Origin: Natronolimnohabitans sp. A-GB9
GTDB taxonomy: Archaea > Halobacteriota > Halobacteria > Halobacteriales > Natrialbaceae
Length of the DNA: 50,732 nucleotides
Assembly (NCBI RefSeq): GCF_030848565.1
Contig: NZ_JAVDDV010000012.1
Location: 32,001 to 82,732 of the forward strand
Reading direction: 5' to 3'
This document shows, piece by piece, positions 16,698 to 24,150 of this stretch; position 1 is the stretch's first letter; each line of letters begins with the position of its first letter. The notes under the pieces are model-generated. The model had not been told where the DNA came from, did no database searches, and saw nothing but the letters and a program-made list of their open reading frames with translations. Position numbers and translations under genes: made by a program.

Positions 16698-17675
16698 TCA
16701 CTTCGTCGGGCTGTCCGAATCCGGAATGTGGGTGTACGCCCCGACCATCGCGTCGTGAAGGTCGATGCCGGCGAGCTCGGCACCCTCGTCGACGATCGAC
16801 CCGCGGACGGTCGCCCCGTCGAGTCTCACGTCCGGGAATATCACTGCACGCTCGAGGTCGGTATCGACGAGGGTTGCTCCCGACATGACGTGGACGTTCG
16901 CGCCGAGCGTGACGTTCTCGAGTGATGCCGTCTCGGCGACCCGTGGCTCGTCTAGGTGCCAGGCGACGGCCTCGAGATAGCTCTCTCGTGTCCCGATGTC
17001 GAACCAGTTTTCCTCGAACGCGTAGGCGTACGTCGGTTCCTGCGACTGGAGCCACGCGACGAACCAGCCGGGCTCGTCCGGCTCGTTTCCCGCCTCGAGA
17101 TACGTCTGAAACAGGGGCAGTGTCTCGCGAGGAAACGCATAACAGCCGGTCGAAACGAGGGTTCCCGGTGGATCGTCGGGTTTCTCCTGGAAGTCGACGA
17201 CGCGGTCGCCGTCGAGATCGACGACCCCGTAGGCGGTGGCCCGCTGTGGTTCGCCCACGTCGTAGACGGCGATCGTCGGTGCCGCCCGCTGCTCGAAGTA
17301 GTCGAGAAAGCGCTCGATTTCGAACTCGAAGCGGTTGTCGCCGGCGACCACTAACAGATCGTCGTCGATCCCCTCGCGGTCGATCAGCTCCTCGAGCGCC
17401 CCGACGACGCCGAACTTCTCGCCTTCGGCACGCGTCTCTTCGACCGACAGCTGTGGTTTGTCGTACGAACGCGCCTCCAGATGCGCCTCGAAGTCGGCTG
17501 CGAACCGCTCGTTCGTGCTTACGTACACCGTCTCGATGCGATCGTCCGACTCGAGTTCGGTGTAGATTCGATCGATGACGGTGGTCTCCCCGAGCGGAAG
17601 CAACATCTTCGGCCGCTGTCTCGTGATCGGCCACAGTCGGGTCGCGTATCCGCCGGCTAAAACGACGGCTTTCAT
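16698..17675 (-). CDS. Sugar-phosphate nucleotidyltransferase with left-handed beta-helix tail
   Basis: 325 residues. The N terminus MKAVVLAGGYATRLWPITRQRPKMLLPLG contains the GGxxTRLxPxTxxxPK signature of hexose-1-phosphate nucleotidyltransferases. DLLVVAGDNRFEF carries the metal-binding Asp and DFQEKP the usual E-K-P motif. From about residue 245 the repeats ASLENVTLGANVHVMSG and GATVRGSIVDEGAEL look like hexapeptide beta-helix turns. It would make an NDP-sugar, plausibly NDP-glucose for the nearby TreT or mannose/glucose donors for glycosylation; the base and sugar cannot be told. It converges on the Usp gene, with GATACGGCGGTCAGTAC (about 16672) between the stops. Confidence 0.9.
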   Translation of the reverse strand: MKAVVLAGGYATRLWPITRQRPKMLLPLGETTVIDRIYTELESDDRIETVYVSTNERFAADFEAHLEARSYDKPQLSVEETRAEGEKFGVVGALEELIDREGIDDDLLVVAGDNRFEFEIERFLDYFEQRAAPTIAVYDVGEPQRATAYGVVDLDGDRVVDFQEKPDDPPGTLVSTGCYAFPRETLPLFQTYLEAGNEPDEPGWFVAWLQSQEPTYAYAFEENWFDIGTRESYLEAVAWHLDEPRVAETASLENVTLGANVHVMSGATLVDTDLERAVIFPDVRLDGATVRGSIVDEGAELAGIDLHDAMVGAYTHIPDSDSPTK

Positions 17676-17805
17676 GGGGTTAGATCACCGCTCGCCGCGG
17701 TCGTGGCTCGTGGATCGATCGCCCGGTTGCGCCGAACGGAATCCGACCTATACTCATGTCTCACACACGGGGTCTGGCTCCCACGACTCCGGTTGTAAAC
17801 CTTTC

Positions 17806-17874
17806 ATACGGACTGCTGTCCCGATCGCCAGGACGGGTCGGCGATCGGCGGGCAGTGACGACAGCAGACCATAT
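17806..17874. repeat. Palindromic intergenic repeat
   Basis: Outer arms ATACGGACTGCTGTCC and ACAGCAGACCATAT, inner 9-bp stem CCGATCGCC (17821-17829) with GGCGATCGG (17840-17848). It lies between the nucleotidyltransferase start and the methyltransferase stop, about 50 bp from the latter, so it is not directly stop-anchored. Confidence 0.85.
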
Positions 17875-17922
17875 CATCCCTGATCGGGCGCGCTGACCGG
17901 GATCGCCCTCACCACGACGGCG

Positions 17923-18732
17923 CTACTCGCTCGAGGACGACTCCGGACTGGCGACGACGATCAGATACGGCTCCCCGCCACCGGTTCGCTCGAGTCGCAT
18001 CGCGGTATCGATCGTGAACCCGGCCGCAGTGATTCGGTCGAGCCAGTAGGAGTCAGTCGCTCGAGGGGCGTTCGACTCGCCGTCGGGATCGGTGTCGGCG
18101 CCGTCCGGAAGGAGGGGCAACTCCAGGATTCCAACTGTTCCATCGGTGCGACAGACGCGTCGACACTCCCGCAGCGCCGCCTCGGCCGCTGGTTCGGGGA
18201 GATCGTGCAGGACGCGGCAGGCGGTGACGACGTCGACCGCCCCGTCGTCGAGGGGCAGCCGTGCTGCGTCGCCGGCGATCGGGTCGACCGCGAGCCCAGC
18301 GCGGTCGGCGTTCCGCCGCGCTAGTTGCGGGCCGTTCCCGAGGATTACCCGATCGTCGAAGACGTCGATACCGAGCACATCCGGGCCGTCCGACCCATTC
18401 GGAACGTGTGGGGCGAGCCCGACCAGCGACCGGCCGGTCCCACAGCCGACGTCGAGGATGCGATCCGCGCGATCGAGGGGGAGCCGCGAGGCGAGTGCGT
18501 CGTACTTGTACCGCTCGAGGTGCCACGGTGGCGGTGAGACGAGTCGGGACGCTCGCCGTCCCCCGTAGCCGACCGCGGCGAGTGCGATCGCTGCCGCACC
18601 GAGTCGGCGATCCAGCCGTTGCGTTCGGCGTCCGAGGACGGTCGCGAGCGCGACGACGACCGCCGCGGCGGCTATCGATCGGAGTCGTCGTCGCCAGTGA
18701 TAGACGCCGAAGTAATACCGTGGCCGGAACAC
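17923..18732 (-). CDS. Membrane-anchored class I SAM-dependent methyltransferase
   Basis: 269 residues. The first ~60 residues hold two hydrophobic segments (SIAAAAVVVALATVLG and LGAAAIALAAVGYGG), followed by a type-11 methyltransferase domain with motif I DRILDVGCGTGRSLVGL, an acidic post-I residue in VLGIDVF, and a motif DGAVDVVTACRVLHDLPEP. It would transfer methyl from S-adenosylmethionine at the inner membrane surface; the acceptor may be a lipid or quinone, which is inference. It follows the amphi-Trp gene on the same strand with a 10-bp gap. Confidence 0.88.
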   Translation of the reverse strand: MFRPRYYFGVYHWRRRLRSIAAAAVVVALATVLGRRTQRLDRRLGAAAIALAAVGYGGRRASRLVSPPPWHLERYKYDALASRLPLDRADRILDVGCGTGRSLVGLAPHVPNGSDGPDVLGIDVFDDRVILGNGPQLARRNADRAGLAVDPIAGDAARLPLDDGAVDVVTACRVLHDLPEPAAEAALRECRRVCRTDGTVGILELPLLPDGADTDPDGESNAPRATDSYWLDRITAAGFTIDTAMRLERTGGGEPYLIVVASPESSSSE

Positions 18733-18742
18733 GGTCGCCCAG

Positions 18743-19045
18743 TTACTCGACGCTTAGCCCGCCACCTTCCCGTGCCTGTTCGAACTCGAGTTCGATCTCG
18801 AGTTCTTTCTCCCGGCGACCGCCGAACTCGACTTCGACCTCGATCGGTTCGCGGTACTCGAAGGGGATCTCCCACGTGCTCCCCGACACCGTCAGTGACG
18901 CGTCGTCTTCGAGGGCGTCGGCAATCTCACGGAGGAAACTGGCGGTTTCCGTCCGTGAGAGATGGACCTCTCGCTCGAAGAACCCATCCGTGATGACCCT
19001 GCGCTCGGACGTCTCGTCGTCTGGAAACTCGATGTCATTCCCCAT
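18743..19045 (-). CDS. Amphi-Trp domain protein
   Basis: 100 residues from ATG 19045 (MGNDIEFPDDETSERR). An in-frame ATG 42 bases further upstream would overlap the divergent promoter region. The pattern TETASFLREIADALEDDASLTVSGSTWEIPFEYREPIEVEVEF with alternating acidic and hydrophobic residues matches the haloarchaeal amphi-Trp domain, a small strand-rich module of unknown function. Very acidic and soluble. It is divergent from an ArsR-type regulator and 10 bp upstream of the methyltransferase gene. Confidence 0.85.
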   Translation of the reverse strand: MGNDIEFPDDETSERRVITDGFFEREVHLSRTETASFLREIADALEDDASLTVSGSTWEIPFEYREPIEVEVEFGGRREKELEIELEFEQAREGGGLSVE

Positions 19046-19152
19046 GGGAGTCGTAACCACGACACTGAACATAAATGTGCGTGACAACGAAGGTATGCTA
19101 CTGGCTCACAACTGACGGAACACTCAACTGTTCCGGTATCCTATCCAAACCC

Positions 19153-19437
19153 ATGTCTCTGCTCGAGGTGTTAGGGAACACCCGCCGCCTGAAGATCATT
19201 CGAGAGCTCTCTCGGGAACCGAAGTACGTCTCTGAACTGGCCGAAACCGTCGGAATGGACGGTAAATCCGCGGTCCATCACCTCTCGGTGCTCGAAGAGG
19301 CAGGGATCGTCGACCACTACCAGCGCGGCAATCGGAAGTACTACCGACTCGTCAAGGACATCGAACTCCACGCCGCGCCCCCGCCCGAGCGATCGTTCAT
19401 CCTGCAGGCGTCCGAACGGGTCGACGAGACGACGTGA
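19153..19437 (+). CDS. ArsR-family winged-helix regulator
   Basis: 94 residues from ATG 19153 (MSLLEVLGNTRRLKIIRELSREPKYVSELAE). Upstream in-frame codons are poor and cysteine-rich, so I discard them. The recognition helix is MDGKSAVHHLSVLEEAGIV, followed by the wing QRGNRKYYRLV. No cysteine metal site is present, so it is not a classical arsenic sensor. Similar haloarchaeal proteins are general HTH repressors. It is divergent from the amphi-Trp gene and may control that promoter. Confidence 0.88.
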   Translation: MSLLEVLGNTRRLKIIRELSREPKYVSELAETVGMDGKSAVHHLSVLEEAGIVDHYQRGNRKYYRLVKDIELHAAPPPERSFILQASERVDETT

Positions 19438-19552
19438 CGACGCGACGCCGATTCGTCGCTCGATGTCACCACCCAGAATCGATTCTTCCGAACCGATAGT
19501 AGAACGGAAAATACACTAAAGGTATTTGCACGTCCATGTTGATTGGTCGCAT

Positions 19553-20098
19553 ATGCCAGTGTGTGCACACTGTGGAGAGGAACATCCACTGCCGGGATCG
19601 TACAGGAGTCACGTCCTGACGTGTAAGGAGGGCAACGGTGCCGTAGCGGCGGACGAATCGATCGAGGAGCCGTCGACCGAGGGGGAGGCCGACACGTCGA
19701 CACAGCCGACCCTCGAGCAACACGTCGAACGAGTCATCGAGGACCAACTCGAGGAGATCCGGACCGATATCGAGCAGTTATCGGACGACATCGAAGAGGT
19801 CGAACAGTTCGCGACGATCAGTCTCGGCGAACGACGTCTCTCCCAGGCCGAGGCGAACGTAGAAGAGCTTTCGGCTTCCCTCACCGAGTTCTCCGAGCAA
19901 ACCCTCGAGAAGGTAAACAGCTTAGAGTCCCGACTCGAGCAACAGACGATCGTCCTCGCGACGGTCCTCGAGGCGCTCGACGAGTCCGATATCGACGTCG
20001 ATACCACAGCCATCAGAGACTACCAGCAAGAACAGATCGTCACCGATCAGGCCCCGGACGAGAAACTCGAGACGGCGCTGGACCAACTCGAGTCCTGA
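19553..20098 (+). CDS. N-terminal zinc-finger plus coiled-coil protein
   Basis: 181 residues from ATG 19553. The first 25 residues, VCAHCGEEHPLPGSYRSHVLTC, give a C-x2-C...H-x3-C zinc-finger pattern. An acidic linker follows, then a long heptad-like helix (about 60-150: EQHVERVIEDQLEEIRTDIE and ANVEELSASLTEFSEQTLE). No membrane segment. The architecture suggests an oligomeric scaffold or DNA/protein-binding factor. I do not recognise a named family. Confidence 0.82.
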   Translation: MPVCAHCGEEHPLPGSYRSHVLTCKEGNGAVAADESIEEPSTEGEADTSTQPTLEQHVERVIEDQLEEIRTDIEQLSDDIEEVEQFATISLGERRLSQAEANVEELSASLTEFSEQTLEKVNSLESRLEQQTIVLATVLEALDESDIDVDTTAIRDYQQEQIVTDQAPDEKLETALDQLES

Positions 20099-20169
20099 TA
20101 CCATCACGTCTCCGGCACGGCCGCACGACAGCCCGCGGTCTCGCCGGATCTAACGGATCGCAGTCCGTC

Positions 20170-20592
20170 TCAGTATTCGGGTCGCTGGGCCTGGATGACG
20201 TCCGAGAGCTGCATGTGCTCGTCTGCGAGGAGTTCGTTGAGATCGTCGGCCGTGATGATCCCGACCAGCTCTTCGCTGTCGTTACAGACGGGGAGACGGC
20301 GGATGCCGTGCTCGCTCATTAGCTCGGTTGCCCGGTAGAACCCAGCAGTGTGGTCGACGGTCGTCAGATCGTCGGACATGACGTCGTGTGCTGTCGTCTC
20401 GGTCGGATCCATCCCGTCGCCGATCACGCGTGTCGCGAGATCACGGTCGGTGACGATTCCGGTCGGTTCATCGCCGTCCGTGATCACGACGCTGCCGACG
20501 TGAGAGTCGTCCATACGTGTCGCGAGTTCCTGAACGGGCTCGTCTTTCTGTGCCGTTACGACGTCGCTTCGGGCGAGATTTTCGATAGGCAT
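20170..20592 (-). CDS. Tandem CBS-domain protein
   Basis: 140 residues from ATG 20592 (MPIENLARSDVVTAQKDEPV). Two CBS motifs are clear: HVGSVVITDGDEPTGIVTDRDLATRVI and GIRRLPVCNDSEELVGIITADDLNELL. Stand-alone CBS pairs bind adenine nucleotides and regulate partner proteins; the partner is not identifiable. A TATA box 31-36 bp upstream supports this start and a leaderless transcript. The TGA is followed by GACGGACTGCG, a degenerate repeat arm. Confidence 0.92.
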   Translation of the reverse strand: MPIENLARSDVVTAQKDEPVQELATRMDDSHVGSVVITDGDEPTGIVTDRDLATRVIGDGMDPTETTAHDVMSDDLTTVDHTAGFYRATELMSEHGIRRLPVCNDSEELVGIITADDLNELLADEHMQLSDVIQAQRPEY

Positions 20593-20620
20593 AAACCCGT
20601 CTCGCCGTCCCACCGACACA

Positions 20621-20630
20621 GGTATAAACC
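20621..20630 (-). promoter_or_regulatory. TATA box of the CBS gene
   Basis: GGTTTATACC on the minus strand, 29-38 bp upstream of ATG 20592. Good haloarchaeal TATA spacing for a leaderless mRNA. Confidence 0.6.
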
Positions 20631-20716
20631 CATACCGTATCTCCAGGGCACCGTGACTACCACGTCCGTTGAGTGAAACGAACGCACGAGGCGGGTGTTC
20701 GAACTCCTCGAGGGGC

Positions 20717-20837
20717 CATACTACTGATACTACCGGACAAAAGTCAGTAAACACCCGATCGCGCCTCGACGCCTGTCGCGTTCCGCGACAGCGTCTCGAG
20801 TGCGATCGGTGTGTGCATCGTTTTGTCCGGAAGTATG
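20717..20837. repeat. Long B-type palindromic repeat
   Basis: Outer arms CATACTACTGATACTACCGGACAA and TTTTGTCCGGAAGTATG are roughly complementary. The inside holds CACCCGATCGCGC with GTGCGATCGGTG, and an inner hairpin CTGTCGCG with CGCGACAG. It matches module B of the composite elements at 658 and 33793. Confidence 0.82.
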
Positions 20838-20901
20838 ATTCGATGATCGGTCGCGCGACTGTGGCCGGTCCGACAGTATTACTGACCGCTGGCCGACAGT
20901 C

Positions 20902-21108
20902 TCACCGACGCCGTTTCCGGATCCCCTTCAGTGCGGCCTCACGGCTCGTGTATCCGATCCCGACTGCATCACAACTCGCACACTCCCAGCGGTATTCGCC
21001 TCTGAATCCACGGATCGAAACGACGCCGTCACAGTCGGGACAGCGTTTTCGTCGACGCGACTCCCGCACCCGCTCGAGAATATCGACGACGGTCCGATTC
21101 TCGTTCAT
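20902..21108 (-). CDS. Small zinc-ribbon protein
   Basis: 68 residues from ATG 21108 (MNENRTVVDILERVRESRRRKRCP). Two CxxC knuckles, CPDC and CASC, are separated by about 20 residues and form a zinc ribbon. A basic C-terminal helix (SREAALKGIRKRRR) follows. Probably a nucleic-acid or protein-binding mini-protein. An open frame continues upstream, but it lies antisense to the ferredoxin region and has arginine-rich shadow composition, so I start at this methionine. Confidence 0.75.
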   Translation of the reverse strand: MNENRTVVDILERVRESRRRKRCPDCDGVVSIRGFRGEYRWECASCDAVGIGYTSREAALKGIRKRRR

Positions 21109-21170
21109 ACAGTTCCTGCTTCGATCGACCCAACATAGGCCTTCTCCTTCGAGACTGCGGCGACTGTCAG

Positions 21171-21191
21171 ACTGCCGGACAGCAGTCCATA
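21171..21191. repeat. Stop-anchored repeat, half element
   Basis: On the minus strand TATGGACTGCTGTCCGGCAGT begins directly after the TGA of the ferredoxin gene and can fold as GGACTGCTGTCC-like hairpin arms. Short member of the dispersed family. Confidence 0.7.
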
Positions 21192-21674
21192 TCAAACTTC
21201 GCGGACGCCGATGACGCGGTCCTGCAGATAGTCGAGATACATCGCGTTGTAGATGAGTTTTACCTCGTCGCTTACGGGTACCGACTGACACGTGAGGACG
21301 ATCCCACGCTCTTCGACCTCCGCTTCGGTCAGGATCAGATCCATATCCATCGCGATCTCGCCGTCGTAGACGATTCCCGCGCAGTTCGCACACGACGCGG
21401 CACGGCACTCGAAGGGCCACTCGTAGCCCTCTGCCTCGGCGGCGTCGAGAACGTACGTGCGACCGCGGACCTCGATCGTCCCGTGGTCGGCGTCGTCGAG
21501 GTCGGCGTCGGCTGCTTTTTCGAAGAGATCGTCGTCGTCGAGCTCCCAGCCGTGTTCGTCTAACACCTCGTAGTTGAGATACTCGACCGTTCGAACAGGG
21601 ATGTCCTCGCTGTCTTCGTCTTCGTCCGCTTCTGCGTGTTCGCCCAGTCGAACATGTGGGAGGTCGTGTGACAT
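21192..21674 (-). CDS. fer: Haloarchaeal 2Fe-2S ferredoxin
   Basis: 160 residues. The body matches the Halobacterium plant-type ferredoxin: [31 protein letters not shown] (the halophile-specific acidic insertion), then [11 protein letters not shown] with three cluster cysteines in C-x4-C-x2-C spacing and the fourth in VLTCQSV. It carries one 2Fe-2S cluster and shuttles electrons in the cytoplasm, for example from 2-oxoacid:ferredoxin oxidoreductases. It has an extra acidic N terminus of about 28 residues compared with the classical protein. It may supply electrons for neighbouring redox enzymes, which is inference. Confidence 0.93.
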   Translation of the reverse strand: MSHDLPHVRLGEHAEADEDEDSEDIPVRTVEYLNYEVLDEHGWELDDDDLFEKAADADLDDADHGTIEVRGRTYVLDAAEAEGYEWPFECRAASCANCAGIVYDGEIAMDMDLILTEAEVEERGIVLTCQSVPVSDEVKLIYNAMYLDYLQDRVIGVREV

Positions 21675-21729
21675 AAGACAACACTAGCCGCGATTCCCCT
21701 TAGCAATATTGGTGATGTTCGGAACTCGA

Positions 21730-24000
21730 TCACTCGCCCTCGAGTTCGTCGAAGCTGTCGGGATGTTCCCATCGTGACTCGTTGCCGGCCGTCGAGCGTT
21801 CGGTCTCCTCGAGCGCCCGTTCGAAGTGATCGCTCGCCAGTTCGATCTCCTCGACGTGGGGCCCTCCTCGCTCGCTCGCCTCGACGTATTCGCGGACGGC
21901 GTTCATCGCCGCGGTCCGACAGATCGCCTCGATATCGGAACCGACAGCACCGTCGGTTCTGGCGGCGAGTGTCCCGACATCAACGTCAGCCGCGAGCGGT
22001 CGGTCGCGGAGATGGATCTCGAAGATCTCGCGACGCGCAACTTCGTCCGGCGGCTCGACGAAAACGTGCCGTTCGAAGCGGCCGGCACGGAGCAACGCGT
22101 CGTCGATGAGCTCCGGGCGGTTGGTCGTCGCAAGCACCACGACGTCCTCGAGTTCCTCGAGCCCATCGAGTTCGGTCAGGAGCTGGGAGACGACACGCTC
22201 CCCGACGTTCGATCCATCGGAGCCGCCACGCGTTCCGGCGATGGCGTCGATCTCGTCGAACACCAGGACGGCGGGTGCGTTCTGTCGGGCCGTGCTGAAG
22301 ACGTTTCGAATGCCGCGTTCGGACTCGCCGACGTACTTGTCGACGAGTTCGGGCCCCTTGATCGAGATGAAGTTCGACTGGGCTTCGTTTGCGACCGCTC
22401 GAGCCAGTAGTGTCTTCCCGGTTCCCGGCGGCCCATATAGCAACACACCGGTCGCCGGCCGCAGCGATACCCGCTCGAACGCGTCGGGGTACTCGAGGGG
22501 CCACTGGACGGCCTCGCGAAGCGTTCGCTTCGCTTTCGGAAGGCCACCGACGTCTCCCCAGCTGACGTCGGGGACCTCGGCGAACACCTCCCGCATCGCG
22601 GAGGGCTCGATCCCGTGGAGTGCCGTCTCGACGTCCGTTTCGGTGACTTCGACGCCGTCTAACTGATCGGTCGAGATCCGGATATCGTCGCCGTCTGACT
22701 CCTCTCGAACCCGCCGCAGCGCACACATTGCGCTCTCTCTGAGCAGGTTCTCGAGATCGGCGCCGACGAAGCCGTGGGTCGACTCGGCGTACTGTTCGAG
22801 ATCGACGTCATCACCAAGGGCGACATCGCGCGCGTGAACCCGGAGGATCTCCGCTCGCGCGTCCGCGTCGGGGACGCCGATCTCGATCTCGCGGTCGAAC
22901 CGGCCAGGACGGCGAATCGCCGGATCGACTGCGTCGACGCGGTTTGTGGTTCCGATGACGACGACCTGTTCGCTGTTGTCCATCCCGTCGAGCAAGGAAA
23001 GCAGTTGGGCGACGATCCGCCGCTCGAGGTCGCCGACGTCCTCGCGTTTGGGCGCGATCGCGTCGATCTCGTCGATGAAGACGATCGCTGGGGCTTCTTC
23101 CTCGGCCTCGTGGAACACGTTCCGGAGCCGCTGTTCGCTCTCGCCGTAGTACTTCGAGACGATCTCCGGCCCCGACAGCGTCTGGAAGTGGGCGCCGATC
23201 TCGTTGGCCATCGCTCGCGCGATCAGCGTCTTCCCGGTCCCCGGCGGCCCGTAGAGGAGCACACCAGTGGGTGGATCGACACCGATCCGATCGAAGAGAT
23301 CCGGATGGGCCATTGGCAACTCGACGACCTCCCGTACCTGCTCGAGTTCGTCCTCGAGACCACCGATATCGTCGTAGGTAGCGTCCGTATTCTGGCTTCC
23401 GACGACCGTCTCGTCGGCACCCTTTGTCGCCGTCTCACGCCCGCTTGCCGCCGTCCCTGCTTTTCCTGTCTCTCCCGTCGAGGCCGGCTCCGGTGCGACG
23501 ACGATCGCCGTCCACTCCTCGACGCGGACGGGACCGGTCGGTTCGACGTCGACGATCTCGACCGGTGCCGTTTGCGTCTCGTCTCGCTTTCCGGCCTCCG
23601 GTTCGTCGGTGATCGGAACCGTCGCCGTCTCCCCCGCCGACACCACCTGATCGACCAGTACGTTCTGCTGGGAGAGCGACAGCGCCACCTCGGGGTCGAG
23701 GTCGTCGGGTAACGCGATCTCGACCCGTTCGGCCGACCGCACGGCGACCGATTCGACGGTGACGGTATCGCCGACCTCGACTTCGAGTATCTCGAGTTGT
23801 GTGTCGCCGAGTCGGATCGTCCGCTCGTCGACCGTCTCCGGCGGGCGGGACATCACCTCGACGACCGTCGACTCGCCCGTTGGCCCCTCGAGAGCGACGT
23901 AGTCGCCGGATTCGACCTCGAGCGTGGCCAACGCGTCCCGCTCGAGGACGGCGACGGACTCCCCCCGGCGATTCGAGAGTGGCTTGACAGTAGCCTTCAT
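21730..24000 (-). CDS. CDC48/VAT-type AAA+ ATPase
   Basis: 756 residues from ATG 24000 (MKATVKPLSNRRGESVAVLERD); the open extension upstream is not acidic and unlikely. Order: CDC48 N-terminal double-psi barrel domain (~1-195), D1 AAA domain with GVLLYGPPGTGKTLIARA and IVFIDEIDAIAPKRE, then D2 with GVLLYGPPGTGKTLLARA and VLVFDEIDAIAGTRGG. Arginine-finger regions (RRPGRFDREI, LRAGRFERHV) are intact. It forms hexamers that unfold proteins for the proteasome. A low-complexity Thr/Gly/Ala/Glu insert of about 35 residues separates N and D1. Haloarchaea carry several cdc48 paralogues and I cannot say which this is. Confidence 0.94.
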   Translation of the reverse strand: MKATVKPLSNRRGESVAVLERDALATLEVESGDYVALEGPTGESTVVEVMSRPPETVDERTIRLGDTQLEILEVEVGDTVTVESVAVRSAERVEIALPDDLDPEVALSLSQQNVLVDQVVSAGETATVPITDEPEAGKRDETQTAPVEIVDVEPTGPVRVEEWTAIVVAPEPASTGETGKAGTAASGRETATKGADETVVGSQNTDATYDDIGGLEDELEQVREVVELPMAHPDLFDRIGVDPPTGVLLYGPPGTGKTLIARAMANEIGAHFQTLSGPEIVSKYYGESEQRLRNVFHEAEEEAPAIVFIDEIDAIAPKREDVGDLERRIVAQLLSLLDGMDNSEQVVVIGTTNRVDAVDPAIRRPGRFDREIEIGVPDADARAEILRVHARDVALGDDVDLEQYAESTHGFVGADLENLLRESAMCALRRVREESDGDDIRISTDQLDGVEVTETDVETALHGIEPSAMREVFAEVPDVSWGDVGGLPKAKRTLREAVQWPLEYPDAFERVSLRPATGVLLYGPPGTGKTLLARAVANEAQSNFISIKGPELVDKYVGESERGIRNVFSTARQNAPAVLVFDEIDAIAGTRGGSDGSNVGERVVSQLLTELDGLEELEDVVVLATTNRPELIDDALLRAGRFERHVFVEPPDEVARREIFEIHLRDRPLAADVDVGTLAARTDGAVGSDIEAICRTAAMNAVREYVEASERGGPHVEEIELASDHFERALEETERSTAGNESRWEHPDSFDELEGE

Positions 24001-24150
24001 TCTTGTCGTTCGATAACGTGTAACGCTCGGGAGCAAGAACGTTTGGGTCGGCCGTACTGCGCTGTCGTCCGTCTCGGACGACCACCGACCGTCAGTGCCG
24101 ACACCCACGACCCGCCTATAAGTGTCAGGGAGTCGATGTAGAGGTCCGTC

